NCBI GenBank assembly: GCA_028386065.3
Contig: JAKUCV010004808.1
Location: forward strand, 88,552 to 152,551
DNA length: 64,000 bases
DNA from: Turnera subulata
Taxonomy: Eukaryota; Streptophyta; Magnoliopsida; Malpighiales; Passifloraceae
Reading direction: 5' to 3'
The notes under the pieces were generated by a model that had not been told where the DNA came from, made no database searches, and saw only the letters and a program-made list of their open reading frames with translations. This document shows positions 22,939-33,979 of this stretch, one piece after another (the first letter of the stretch is position 1; each line of letters starts with the position of its first letter). The translations under genes and the position numbers were made by a program.

Positions 22939-23398
22939 AAATTTGCCAAACTACAATTTAGCATGTTTGTAAATTCATCACTCTCTCCTGTACAACCTTT
23001 GTTGTTGTGTGCATGATGAACATTTCACCTTCCTGGTTAAAGGAAATGTGACGCTTGCAGACTTATTGATACGGCAATACTACCAGAACAAAACTAGATA
23101 GCACCTACGCCTCAATCGAGTCACCAAGATCAGAAATCAATTCAACCAAAGAGTTTAGTCGCTACCACCTCAAAACACAACAAAGGCATTAAGCAACAGT
23201 AGAGTAATAAACACAAAAGAATTTTAGTGAATACCTCTATCACCTCAAAATACAACAAAAGTGTTAAGCAACAATAGAGTAATAAACTCAAGTTAATAAC
23301 TTGATAAGTAAATTCGAATCCTTAAAGTATAACTAAGCCTAGAACGGCTCTCCATGAGAAAAACTCTCAATTCTTCAACTTTGAATTTTATTGCATTT
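22939..23398. other. Spacer with a ~50-bp direct repeat
   Basis: 3' flank of copy E. A ~50-bp segment (cacctcaaaacacaacaaag, through AAGCAACAGTAGAGTAATAAAC) at 23,163-23,213 recurs at 23,238-23,288 with a few changes, period about 75 bp. No gene is seen. Confidence 0.65.
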
Positions 23399-24279
23399 TT
23401 ATAACAAAATGATAGAACCATCAATCACATATTTTTTGGAATCGTCTAGAGATAAAACAGCTAGAAGGCAACTAAGATAACTTGTCAGTTCCTTGAAGAC
23501 TAGTACTTGTGCTCCTAGTATTCGGTGGTTATTGAACATATGCTTTAAAAGGATAAACTCACCTCGAGGAACATGTAATCCATTTCTTCTATTCACAGCT
23601 TCTCGAAGAATTCTACCATTAGCAGCCGATCCTTCCCAACCAGTTAATACATATGTAAATTGCACGTCATGAGAACAAGCAGCGAGCATATTAACTGAGA
23701 TGGTTCCTTTACGTGATCGATATCTAGGCTTATCCTCTGCAGGCACTCTAACATCAACATAAGTCCCATCCAAAGCCATCAAGCCAATAGAAAAAAGAAA
23801 CCACAATTAATATTTGCTTCGTGAAAATGAAAAATTAAAAGATGAAACATGTGCAAATTTACCTTAAACCACTTCCACCTCGAGTTTGTAGGCACTGGTT
23901 CGGGTTTCTTCAGCAAATATCTTTGTAAGTGTAATACAGCATTTAAAACCCCATTGACACGCCGACTAATACTTTCACCTGATCTTTTAAAACGAAATTG
24001 CAAAGTCCTATTCTTCACATGATGAGCAATACAATTCAAGAACATTGCTACCTGCTCATCTATCAACATATGTTTTGTTTCTTTTAAGTGCCCTTGGTCT
24101 TGAAGCATCTGACATAATTTATGAAAGACACAACTATCCATCCTTAAAAGATTAATGCATGTTATGTCGCTTTGATATACCAACCGATCCATCATCTTCC
24201 TTCTAGCAAAGAACTCATTCGTATACTTATCTTTCAAACTATGACTTTTAGCTTCTAATGTTAATAAACTACAAAACAA
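23399..24279 (-). pseudogene. PIF/Harbinger transposase relic (HARBI1-like nuclease)
   Basis: The minus strand has two open pieces. 24,279-23,779 encodes the N-terminal part (CVFHKLCQMLQDQGHLKET, EQVAMFLNCIAHHVKNR, NSRWKWFK). 23,806-23,399 encodes the start of the DDE nuclease (MALDGTYVDVRVPAEDKPRY, RSRKGTISVNMLAACS, YVLTGWEGSAANGRIL). The order and spacing match plant Harbinger transposases, with the first catalytic Asp in ALDGTY. After VPRGEF the family sequence stops, so the second Asp and Glu are missing. The two pieces are in different frames, joined by an intron or frameshift. It is inactive, and its terminal repeats were not identified with certainty. Confidence 0.8.
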
Positions 24280-24960
24280 TTAGTAAAACCAATTCACAAC
24301 GTGTACAATCTGTAGCCATTGTTCAAAAACTGAAGCTAATTTTTTCTTCCTCATCAAGCTCTTGGAGGCTACATTAAGACGTGCCATAGACCCGTTACAA
24401 GACAAAATTTAAAGTTACAAACCAATAACCAAGAAAACGAACTATCCTTAGTATGCCACTGAAATGATACACCAAATGGTCTCTACGGATGACAATATAA
24501 TTTATGACAATAACAATTCTATTTCATATTGTGATTACTACGCACTTCTAGTCATTCATTAGCTTGAGTAACTGTGTTAGTATTTAATATACAACTCAAG
24601 GTAAGTTAATATATATTCTTCCAGCTAGCTACCGATCAATTAGAATTTTGTTGAGAGTACTGGGTTTCGAAAGTAGTGTGGAACTAAATGGAAATTGCAG
24701 TTAGAGTACAACACCAAACAATGATGTGAGCTAGTAGTCAAAAGTTCATAAAGAAAAAAAGAAAATGATAGATACAGCAGAAAGTGAAGATACAAGATAG
24801 AAGAGCCGGGCATTACCTTGTCAAGTGCACATTGAATTAGTTGAAGAGGGTTGCAATCTGGTTCAAAACTGATTGAAACAGCAAAAGACAATCAATGATC
24901 AACCTAGAAATTAATGATCCAATGATCTTGTGCAGCAACTTTGGCTTAAATTAATTCTTC
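24280..24960. other. No gene seen (repeat island)
   Basis: AT-rich sequence between the Harbinger relic and the LRR relic. Short open frames have no recognisable domain. Confidence 0.45.
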
Positions 24961-24964
24961 TGAG

Positions 24965-25050
24965 ACATTCTTATCCAAGTCTATCACCAAAAGTTTGGAT
25001 AGATTAGCAATACTTGGTGGAATTTCTCCATAGAATGAGTTGTTCTAAAT
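24965..25050 (-). pseudogene. Leucine-rich-repeat protein fragment
   Basis: The minus strand reads NNSFYGEIPPSIANLSKL followed by LVIDLDKN, one complete plant-type LRR (xxGxIPxxIxNLSxLxxLxL). Sequence on either side does not continue the repeat pattern in frame. This is an isolated relic of an LRR receptor-like protein gene, perhaps captured by or stranded between transposons. Confidence 0.6.
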
Positions 25051-25118
25051 TAGAGCCAGAGGCACAATTGTTCCAAATTAGAACCGGACATAACCACATG
25101 CAGACAAAAGCACATGGC

Positions 25119-25200
25119 ATCACTTACTAAAATATGAACACAAACAATTACATTGATCCATCACTTACTAAAATATGAACACAAACAATTACATTGATCC
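25119..25200. repeat. 41-bp tandem duplication
   Basis: ATCACTTACTAAAATATGAA and the bases after it occur twice, starting at 25,119 and 25,160, without visible difference, followed by the start of a partial third unit at 25,201. Confidence 0.85.
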
Positions 25201-25665
25201 ATCAATCAGTATATCTGATTCTATCCCTACACTTATATCTATCATTTATGTAATTACATTGCAGAAATGAAATACCCAGAACCACAATCAACCGAGATCA
25301 AAATTTTATGAAATGGAGCAATCATATCATAATGGAGATTAACGAATTGAGCAACTAGGAACAGGGAGCAGATAAAGAAAGCTATAACCCAACACAACAA
25401 GTTTAAACAAATTTAATAAACTACAAACCAATATATTCAAATAAGGAGAGACTCACCTAGGAGCAGGTGGAGCAGTCGTACGTTACAGGGGTGGAGTGCA
25501 AGGAAAGCTTCGCTGGAGAAGGTAGAAGAGAGGCGGAGGACGAGAGGAGGAGAAGAAGAAGAGGGGAGGAGCCACCGATGAAGGAGGTGATGGACTGGGC
25601 TTCGCCGGTAGCATTGAAAGGAGGGAAGGAGGGGTGGCAGGAGTAGCTTCGCCGGAGACGGAGGA

Positions 25666-25983
25666 TGTTGCACAATATTCTTTTACATATTTTGTCAAAA
25701 CGGCATTTGTACTTGTCGTATTACTACTTTACATACTTGGAATATTCTAGTGTGTCTTAGGCCATCTGTATTGGTCCTTTTATATTCATTTTGTGAACTG
25801 TTTCCGGTGGATGCGGGAACTGTTATACCTGCCTATTAGTAGCCACCAGAGGAAAGGGAGAGAGTTAATTTTGTATTGGGAAATCAGTTAGATTAGTGAA
25901 TACACACTCCTCTTTATATCCTCACATTCAAATCTCCTTCTACTTTTGCTGTTTTTCCTTATTTGCAGAAAACTATTGCAACA
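25666..25983 (+). repeat. 5' LTR of the gypsy element
   Basis: 318 bp, TG...CA ends, nearly identical to 30,449-30,767. Confidence 0.93.
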
Positions 25984-26018
25984 TTGGTAGCGGAGCCATC
26001 CGCTCCTTGGCCTTTTTA

Positions 26019-29000
26019 ATGGCGCCTGAGCTGCACTCTCAAGATGCTCACCGATTGGAAGATCAATGCAAAAAACTGGAGCAGCACTACACCGACTTGC
26101 ACAAGCTCTTTTCTGATGCCCAATCCAAACACGCTCAAGATATATCCGACATCAAAACGGTGTTGCAGACTCTTCGCCACCTACAAGAGCACGCTCCGGT
26201 AGCTCCGGCAGCTCCCATTGGTCCTTTTCCTCTTCATGGGTCTTCTTCCACAAGCCCACTCTCGGGTCCTCAGTTGGCTCAGGTTTCGATTCCGGTAACC
26301 GGCCAGGCTTCCTCCTCGCATTTGTCCACGCATCTTACAAAGCTGGATTTTCCCACTTTTGCTGGTGACAACGTTGAAGGTTGGATTTACAAGTGTAATC
26401 ACTTCTTCGCCATCGATCGCACTCCCGAAGACTCCAAGGTAACTCTTGCTATGATCCATCTTCATGATGATGCTTTAGAGTGGCACCAATCATTTATGCG
26501 AGTTTTTCCAAATGAATCTACTGTGTCTTGGACTAAATATGCTCATGCTATCACTGCTCGTTTTGGCACTAGTGCTTATGAGGACCTCTTGGCTGATCTA
26601 TCTAATTTGAAACAAACTGGTGATCTTCATTCTTTTCTCAAAACTTTTGATAAACTGCTGCATCGAGTAGATCTCTCTGACACCCAAGCTCTTAGCATCT
26701 TTTATGGCGGATTGAACCCTAAGATTGCTGTGATGGTTCGTATGTTGAGACCCCAAACTTTAAGGGAGGCCCAAGCTCTTGCTCGTATGCAAGCTACCCA
26801 GGTCGAGGTTATGGCTTCTCCATTTCCTGTCCCTACTTATACACCTACCACCACTCCCACTATCCCCATACAACCCCGCCCTCTTCGGACTTATACACCA
26901 CCACTGCTTCCTGCCCCTTCCCCTGCTGTCCAAACACCTTCCAAACAACCTTATGTTCCACCCCAAAAACAAAACCCACCCACTGTTCCTGGTTTTAAAC
27001 ACCTCAATGAAGCTGAATTGGCTGATAAGAGAGCCAAAAACCTTTGTTTTAAGTGTGATGCAAAGTATACTCCAACGCACAAAGGTGCTGGTCGCCAATT
27101 TTTTCTTCTCCAAGCTCCAAGAGAGTCTTCTGATACTTTATTTTTTCCTGATGATGCTGAATTTGTCCTTCCAATTGATCTGGGTGCGGAAGTTGACCAG
27201 CCTCCACTGGTATCTTTTAATGCTATTTGTGGTATGGAGAGTATGGAAACTATGCGGTTTCAGGGTACATTACTCTCTAAGTCAGTTCACATCTTGATTG
27301 ATAGTGGCAGTACCCACAATTTCCTGGATGCCAATACTACTGCTCAACTAGCCCTACCTATCCTGCATATTCCTTCTATTCCAGTCACTGTGGCTGATGG
27401 TTCCGTAGTCCAATGCACTCAGAAATGTTCCTCATTATCTTGGTCTATGCAAGGTCATCTCTTCACTACTGATGTTTACATACTTCCACTTAATTTCTAC
27501 CATTTAATTTTGGGCATGCAGTGGTTAAAAGCCTTGGGCAAAGTTATATGTAATTTTCAGAAGTTGACTATGAAGCTCACTCATGATGGCCAACCAATCG
27601 TGTTACAAGGCATCACTACTGCTAGTGAAGCTATTTCTGCCACTCGCTTTCACATCCTGATCAAATTGCCTCAGTTCATCTTTGCCAACTCACACATTCC
27701 TCCCAAGCCACACCATCTACATTCCCTTCGGATGTTCTAAACATTCCCCCTCAGCTCCACTACCTATTGGATGTTTATAATGATATTTTTCAAGAACCAA
27801 CTACCTTACCTCCACAACGGACTCATGACCACCATATTCCTTTACCCCCAAATACTTCTCCTATTAATCTCCGACCTTACAGGCTGAATTCTGTCCAAAA
27901 AGAAGTGGTTGACACCTTGATCCATGAGATGCTGACCTCTAGTGTGAAGGCCCTCCCCCCGAGGGACCCACCAAATCCAGGTATTGTTACATCACTCCCT
28001 ACGATCTGGCTATCATCAAATCCGGATGCATACCCCTGATGTGTTTAAAACAGCCTTCAAAACTCATAATGGACATTATGAATTTTTAGTGATGCCTTTT
28101 GGCCTTACCAATGCTCCATCAACTTTCCAAAGCCTTATGAATGAGATTTTCAGACCTTATCTCCGCAAGTTTATCCTGGTTTTCTTTGATGACATTCTTG
28201 TCTACAGTCCTGACATGCATACTCACTTAGAGCATCTTGAACTAGTATTTCAACTATTACGGGAACATCATTTATTTACCAAGCGCAGCAAGTGTCTTTT
28301 TGCCACACCTCAGGTTGAGTATTTAAGCCACGTTATTTCTGCTGCTGGAGTTTCCACTGACCCGACAAAAGTTTAAGCTGTAATTGATTGGCCGACACCT
28401 TCCTCCTTTAAACAACTTTGAGGCTTCTTAGGGCTGACGGGTTATTATAGGCAGTTTGTTTCCCACTATGGCATCATTTGCCGACCCTTGTATGATTTGC
28501 TGAAGTCTGATTCTTTTCAATGGACCACGGCTACTCAGGAGTCCTTTCTTCATTTTAAACAATTGATGACTCAAACCCCTGTCTTGGCCCTACCAGATTT
28601 TTCAAAACCCTTTATACTGGAAACTGATGCTTCTTCTTCGGGTATTGGGGTTGTTCTTATGCAAGAGGGTCATCCAATTGCTTACATCAGTAAGACATTA
28701 TCCCCGAAGAATCAAGCACTCTCTATCTATGAAAGAGAGCTATTGGTTGTTCTATTCGCTGTCAAAAAATGGGAGCACTATTTTATGGGCAGTCACTTCA
28801 TTATTCGCTCTAATCATAAGAGTCTAAAGTATTTACTGGAGCAGAAAGTCAGCCTTCCTAGTCAGCATTATTGGCTAGCTAAATTGATGAGGTTTGACTA
28901 TGAGGTGCAATATAAAAGTGGGAAAGAAAATGTTGCTACTGATTCCTTCTCATGTATCCCTGGTATGCAATTATTCAACATTGCTTTATCCTCCATTTCT

Positions 29001-30436
29001 ACTAATTTGCTCCCTCAAATCAAGGATAACTATACCCATGATTCTCATCTCTCCAACATACTTGAAGCAGTCAAACAAAATCCTACTTCCCACCCTAAAT
29101 ACACCTAACAAAACAAATTGTTGTATCGCAAAAACAAAGTTGTAATTGGGGCAGACCCTATTTTGTGAGAACTACTGATTTCCACTTACCACAACTCTGC
29201 TATTGGGGGACATTCGGGTGTCCATGCAACTTATAAGCGGTTATCTGCTCTTTTTTATTGGAAAGGCCTCCTCAAACAAGTCCGCCAGTTTGTCTGAGTT
29301 TGTGATGTCTGTCAGCGATATAAGTATGATGCTGCAGCTTCTCCTAGTCTTCTTCAGCCATTACCTACCCCTGATGGTATTTTCACCAACATCACCATGG
29401 ATTTTATTGAGGGACTACCTCGTTCTCACGGCAAGGCAATAATTTTTGTGGTTGTTGATAGACTTACCAAGTATGCTCACTTTATGGCCTTACCTCATCC
29501 ATACACAGCTTCTATGGTTGCTCAAATCTTTCTTGATAATGTTTATAAACTCCATGGATTACCTCAGTCCATCACTAGTGACAGAGACCCTGTTTTCTTA
29601 AGCAATTTCTGGCGTGACTTGTTCTCCTTACAAGGTGTTCAACTTCAATTCTCAACTGCCTATCATCCACAGACGGATGGTCAAACAGAAGTGGTCAATA
29701 GGTGCTTGGAAACTTACCTACGATGCATGACCGGGGATCTTCCAAAAAGCTGGTATGCATGGTTGCCCTTAACTGAATTTTGGTATAACACCAATTTCCA
29801 TTCCACTCTTCAACTCACACCTTTTGAAGCTCTCTATGGTTTTCCTCCTCCAATCCATCTACCTTACTTTCACAAAGATTCTACTGTTGAAGCAGTTGAT
29901 AGGCTGCTGGTTGATCGAGAAACTGCCATTCAATATTTAAAAACTCAACTTCAACGTGCACAAAACAGCATGCAGAACCAGGCTAACAAACATCGATTTG
30001 ATCGGCAATTTTCTATTGGTGATTGGGTGTACTTGAAGCTCCACTCTTACTACCAGAAAAGTCTCAAAAGTCCTGGTCCTCAGAAGCTAGCTCCACGCTA
30101 CTATGGTCTTTTCAAGGTCCTCGACAAAATTGGCAAAGTTGCCTATAAATTGGCCCTTCCAGCAACATCTCAGATTCATAACGTCTTTCATATTTCTCAA
30201 CTTAAGAAAGCTGCAGGCCCTGCTCTTGTTCCTAGTATGCTTCCCTCTTCATTGGAGGATACCCCACCAAAACCCCAGGCTATCTTAGCCCGTGAAATGG
30301 TGAAGCGCGGCAATACAGCAGCTACCCGTTTACTGATTCACTAGACCAACTCTCGTCCAGAGGATGCCAATTGGGAATTTGCATATGAAATCCGGGCTAG
30401 GTTTCCAGCATTTTCCCTTGAGGTCAAGGGAAATTG
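26019..30436 (+). pseudogene. Gypsy gag-pol, disabled
   Basis: 26,019-27,740 encodes gag (LTKLDFPTFAGDNVEGWIYK; coiled N-terminus), a zinc knuckle missing its later cysteine (NLCFKCDAKYTPTHKGAG), and the protease with IDSGSTHNF. A stop at 27,738 precedes the RT. The RT has an internal deletion: sequence jumps from [11 protein letters not shown] to a frameshifted [10 protein letters not shown], losing the first palm motif, though [14 protein letters not shown] and FFDDILVYS remain. RNase H follows (FILETDASSSGIG), with HKSL preceded by N where D is usual. Integrase (29,397-30,344) is open with DRLTKYAHF, SDRDPVF and AYHPQTDGQTE. A chromodomain-like tail (NSRPEDANWE) follows a stop. It cannot transpose autonomously. 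Confidence 0.85.
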
Positions 30437-30448
30437 AGGAGGGGAAAT

Positions 30449-30767
30449 TGTTGCACAATATTCTTTTACATATTTTGTCAAAACGGAATTTGTACTTGTC
30501 GTATTACTACTTTACATACTTGGAATATTCTAGTGTGTCTTAGGCCATCTGTATTGGTCCCTTTTATATTCATTTTGTGAACTGTTTCCGGTGGATGCGG
30601 GAACTGTTATACCTGCCTATTAGTAGCCACCAGAGGAAAGGGAGAGAGTTAGTTTTGTATTGGGAAATCAGTTGGATTAGTGAATACACACTCCTCTTTA
30701 TTTCCTCACATTCAAATCTCCTTCTACTTCTGCTGTTTTTCCTGATTTGCAGAAAACTATTGCAACA
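30449..30767 (+). repeat. 3' LTR of the gypsy element
   Basis: 319 bp. It differs from the 5' LTR at about seven sites, for example GGAATTTG against GGCATTTG and an extra C in GGTCCC. Confidence 0.93.
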
Positions 30768-30772
30768 GAGGA

Positions 30773-31256
30773 CGCGGTGACTAGGAGGAAAAGAGAGAGT
30801 GGAGGACCGGCGAGGAGGAGCAGAGGAGAATATATCGATTGGGGGAAGAGAAGAAAAAAAAAATCGCGGGATAGAGAGAGATTGTAAAGGAATGGGAATT
30901 CTTTAATTTGTGGATGTAATAGTGATTCCAGGATAAGATGTAATGGGGAATCAAAAATGTAATGGGCATTCCATTACTGTACTTTTTTGTTATACCAAAC
31001 ATAGGAAAGAGTCATGTAATGTAATCATGATTACATTACGGTGTCAATTACGGCAAACCAAACATGCCGTTAGAGTTTCATGAAATCATTATTCTGTAAG
31101 TACAATTGGAATTTGTGGATTTGAACTATGTTGCAATTCAAGTGCAAATTTTGTACAGATAAAGAAGCTCCTATGCAATTTTCATCAAACATCTCTTGGC
31201 TTAATAAACAAAAGAATAAGAAAGTGGCCTCAGTATAATGAACCCAATATAAAAAA
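30773..31256. other. GA-rich sequence and DNA-transposon-like end
   Basis: 30,773-30,880 continues the GA-rich sequence interrupted by the gypsy element. 30,900-31,075 contains repeated ATGTAAT/ATTACAT blocks and CAAACCAAACATGCCG, a sequence type seen at ends of Harbinger-like elements; it might be the right end of the element whose transposase lies at 23.4-24.3 kb. From about 31,076 the sequence resembles 35,400-35,530 (duplicated gene region). Confidence 0.45.
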
Positions 31257-31268
31257 AGTTACTAAGTT

Positions 31269-31903
31269 TTATAGCTTGGTTGGCTGTTTTGGATCGTTTG
31301 GCAACACGAGGGAGACTTAGACAGTGGGGGATTGTTTCTAATGCATGCTGTCCTCTTTGCACTCAATTTGAAGAGACTAGAGATCATTTGTTCTTTGAGT
31401 GTTCATTCTCATCTGAAGTTCTGTCTCGATTATTTGCACTTTGTGGAGATTTTAGACCTATTAGCTCTTGGTCCTCTGAATTTTCTTGGGCTAAATCCTC
31501 CTTGCAAAAGAAGGGCATCAAAGCTATGCTTGTCAGAGTAGCTTGGTGTGCTTGTATCTATCATCTTTGGCGAGAAAGAAATCGTCGATGCTTTACTGCT
31601 ACTCACAGGTCAGTTGATGCTATACTTACAGACATATGTTCTAATCTTAAGCTTCGCTTCTGCGGTCTACACCGCCTCAAGCATCGTCCTCTATCTCAGG
31701 AGCTGAAAGTATTGTGCGATTTCTGGTGTATTCATTTTGTTTCTTAGCTTTGTATGCTGTCTGTTCTCAGCATTTATTTCTGGTATTTGACCAGGTTTTG
31801 TATTCCTTAGCTTCTGCTAAGTAATTGTACTTTGTTAGGTTTCTACCTAACCCACTTTTATCAATGAAATATTAACTTTGATTCTCAAAAAAAAAAAAAA
31901 AAC
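31269..31903 (+). mobile_element. 5'-truncated LINE (RT zinc-binding domain end) with target-site duplication
   Basis: Bounded by the 12-bp direct repeat AGTTACTAAGTT (31,257-31,268 and 31,904-31,915). It encodes the C-terminal end of a LINE polyprotein from about 31,280: DRLATRGRLRQWG, CPLCTQFEETRDHLFFECSF (the Cys/His zf-RVT motif) and VAWCACIYHLWRERNRR, stop at 31,747. A poly-A tail follows at 31,887-31,902. About 635 bp in total. It interrupts the 5' side of the duplicated TPR-like pseudogene. Confidence 0.9.
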
Positions 31904-31997
31904 AGTTACTAAGTTGATCTTTTTCCCTGAAGAGTGCCTGACGTCTCGATGATTTCTCAAGTAAAGTTGAACTGGTAAATCTTTTTTCCACTAACAG

Positions 31998-32853
31998 AAC
32001 CCGGAAAAATCCCTGCTGTTGTACTATCAGATCCAAAAAAAGATGCTGGGTGATGCAGGAGGGCAACTAGAACTTGCAAGGAAATTTGTGGAAAGAACAG
32101 AATTTCATCCAATTCGCAAAGTGAACATCCTATGTGCCAAGGGAGAAGTTTCTTTAAGAGAAGGTAGTTCGTTCTTCCTTCTTCTTTCAGTTTACCAGCA
32201 GAGCCTCATGGATGCGCTCTACTTGTTGTGTGAAAGAATTCTTTTGTAATAATTCTTACGTACTTGAAATTCTGCAGGTGATTATGTAAAAGCACGGGAA
32301 AACTACAACAAGGCAGTGAAAATTATGGAAGATGTGGAGGGAGAAGGAAATCAGCGGGCAGCGGACATGTATCCATCAGTTCTTAATTTAGAACTCCAAT
32401 GCTTGTAGGATAATTGTGGCATCTTATCATTTGAATAACTACTATTACTCTTCTCCATTTTCTACACAGTTGTGATAGTGAATCCTGAATTCAGACTTCA
32501 GATATGCCAAAATAGCAGTCTGTTTTGAACATGAAATGAGAAAGCATCAGCTATCACATATTATGACAGAGCTCTCAAACTCTTTACCAGACTCTGCTGA
32601 AGAAGCTTCCAGATGAAGCCGAAAGCTCATCAAGTAGTGTGCCAAACGAAAGTGAAAAGTATAGGCTGGGTTGCATCATAGGCATTCTGGAAATCAAGGC
32701 AAGCGGCACTTGAGGTTTATTCTACCTGTGTAAAAATAACCAAATGCAAGCTAAAGATTACCTATGTTCATTTCATGCAGCTTTGTTGGCTGCGGGTGGT
32801 TCGTCCAATTCCTGCTCGGTCTACCCTGCTAATGACTAATCCTGACCTTCAGT
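31998..32853 (+). pseudogene. Truncated duplicate of the downstream TPR-like gene
   Basis: This copy parallels exons 4-7 of the gene at 33,980-36,590: EPGK at 31,998, then LELARKFVER..HPIRKVNILCAKGEVSLREG to about 32,166; DYVKARENYNKAVKIMEDVEGEGNQ to 32,368; KIAVCFEHEM from 32,502; IIGILEIK to 32,698; and a last exon ending TGA at 32,853. The frame breaks soon after EPGK (stop at DAG) and again in the KIAVCFE exon, and the first exons are absent. The same unusual splice sites are kept (GTATCCATC donor at 32,369; GC donor at 32,699). Flanking sequence on both sides is also shared, so this is a segmental duplicate. Confidence 0.8.
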
Positions 32854-33979
32854 GAGATGTTACTTCATCAGGTTCATGGACACGAGCATTCAGCAGCTGT
32901 GAAATGTAGGAAAAAAAGATAAGAGTAGCCAACAGATTTAGACAGTGAAGGAAGAATACATCCAGAGAAGCAAAATATTTCATTTTTGGAGATCAATTGA
33001 AACTCGTTTTCTGCCCTATTTTTGGAGATCAGTTGCATATTTCATTTCTTCTTTTGCTGAATGGCATTGGAACAAGTTTGTTGACTTCAAATCTTACGAT
33101 GAATCAATATTCTCTGCAGAGTCCTGTAGAATGTAATATTCCGTCATTATAAATGTGATGCTATGGGTTTCCAGAAAGAGCAGATCAATTCCTTAACTTC
33201 TAGCTGCACCAGAAAAGGACTAATCCCTTGTATCTGAGTAAAGCATGGGTGCTTCCCTGTCCTGCCATATAGGTAGAGATCATCTACCTGTAACCATTGG
33301 CCTTTCTTCTTGAACGATTTGTATATCCATTGTAGGAAACAGCAAGCTCGATTTTATATGTTTATTCAATAAAAATTTTTCCAACTGCCACTCCAAAGCA
33401 CCATTTTGGTCACCTTGCCGCACAGGGGAGAACAAAAGTATTAAAGTCAATATAAAAACTACCAGTCTAAAGAAAAGCGTACAAACTATCTGGCAGAAAG
33501 AATCTCTCTATAATTCTTGATAGGTTACAAGCTTTAGCATATATTGTTTGTTCTCAGGCACACACATAGATTTGCACACAAGCCCTTAATTTTTGTATTT
33601 TGGACTTTTGGACCCAAAAACCTGTCCTGATGCTTTTATTTTTACGGGCCAGGGTAAGCAGCATTCACCTAATCAGTGAGTTGTTATCCCAAGAAGTAAC
33701 CTTGGCAACTTAACCGTAAATGTGACTCTTCTATCAAAAAATAACCGTAAATGTAACTGACAATTCCCTTTCCCGCCAAAAGACCTCCTGATGATACGCA
33801 AGTTCGCCTCTTTCTAATAGCTGATTGGTTCATTCTTGCTCGATTTAAGGAGCAACTGTGGCAGTGCAACCATAAATGTAACCGCCAAAAATCATTTCCC
33901 GCCCGAGAGCTATTGATAGTTGATAATAAGCTTTCCTCTTTCACGTACTTCATCACTTCTTTCCTCCTTTATTTCACCA
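32854..33979. other. Duplicated 3' flank and promoter of the TPR-like gene
   Basis: 32,860-33,240 is similar to 36,600-37,080 downstream of the second copy (e.g. TTAGACAGTGAAGGAAGAAT and GGACTAATCCCTTGT). 33,660-33,979 precedes the start codon of the second copy and should contain its promoter. I see no other gene. Confidence 0.6.

Larger units (their letters stand above)
25666..30767 (+). mobile_element. Ty3/gypsy LTR retrotransposon (full structure, defective)
   Basis: LTRs at 25,666-25,983 and 30,449-30,767 both start TGTTGCACAATATTC and end ATTGCAACA. The 5-bp target-site duplication GAGGA is perfect (25,661-25,665 and 30,768-30,772). After the 5' LTR comes TTGGTAGCGGAGCC (primer-binding region); before the 3' LTR a purine tract GAGGAGGGGAAA. 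Coding order is gag, protease, RT, RNase H, integrase, as in Ty3/gypsy. The LTRs differ at about seven positions in 318, so the insertion is not very recent. It sits in GA-rich host sequence that resumes at 30,773. Confidence 0.95.

Noticed and set aside
29397..30344. Open integrase frame as a possible host gene
   Set aside because: It lies in frame order within a bounded gypsy element with LTRs and target-site duplication; no sign of domestication.
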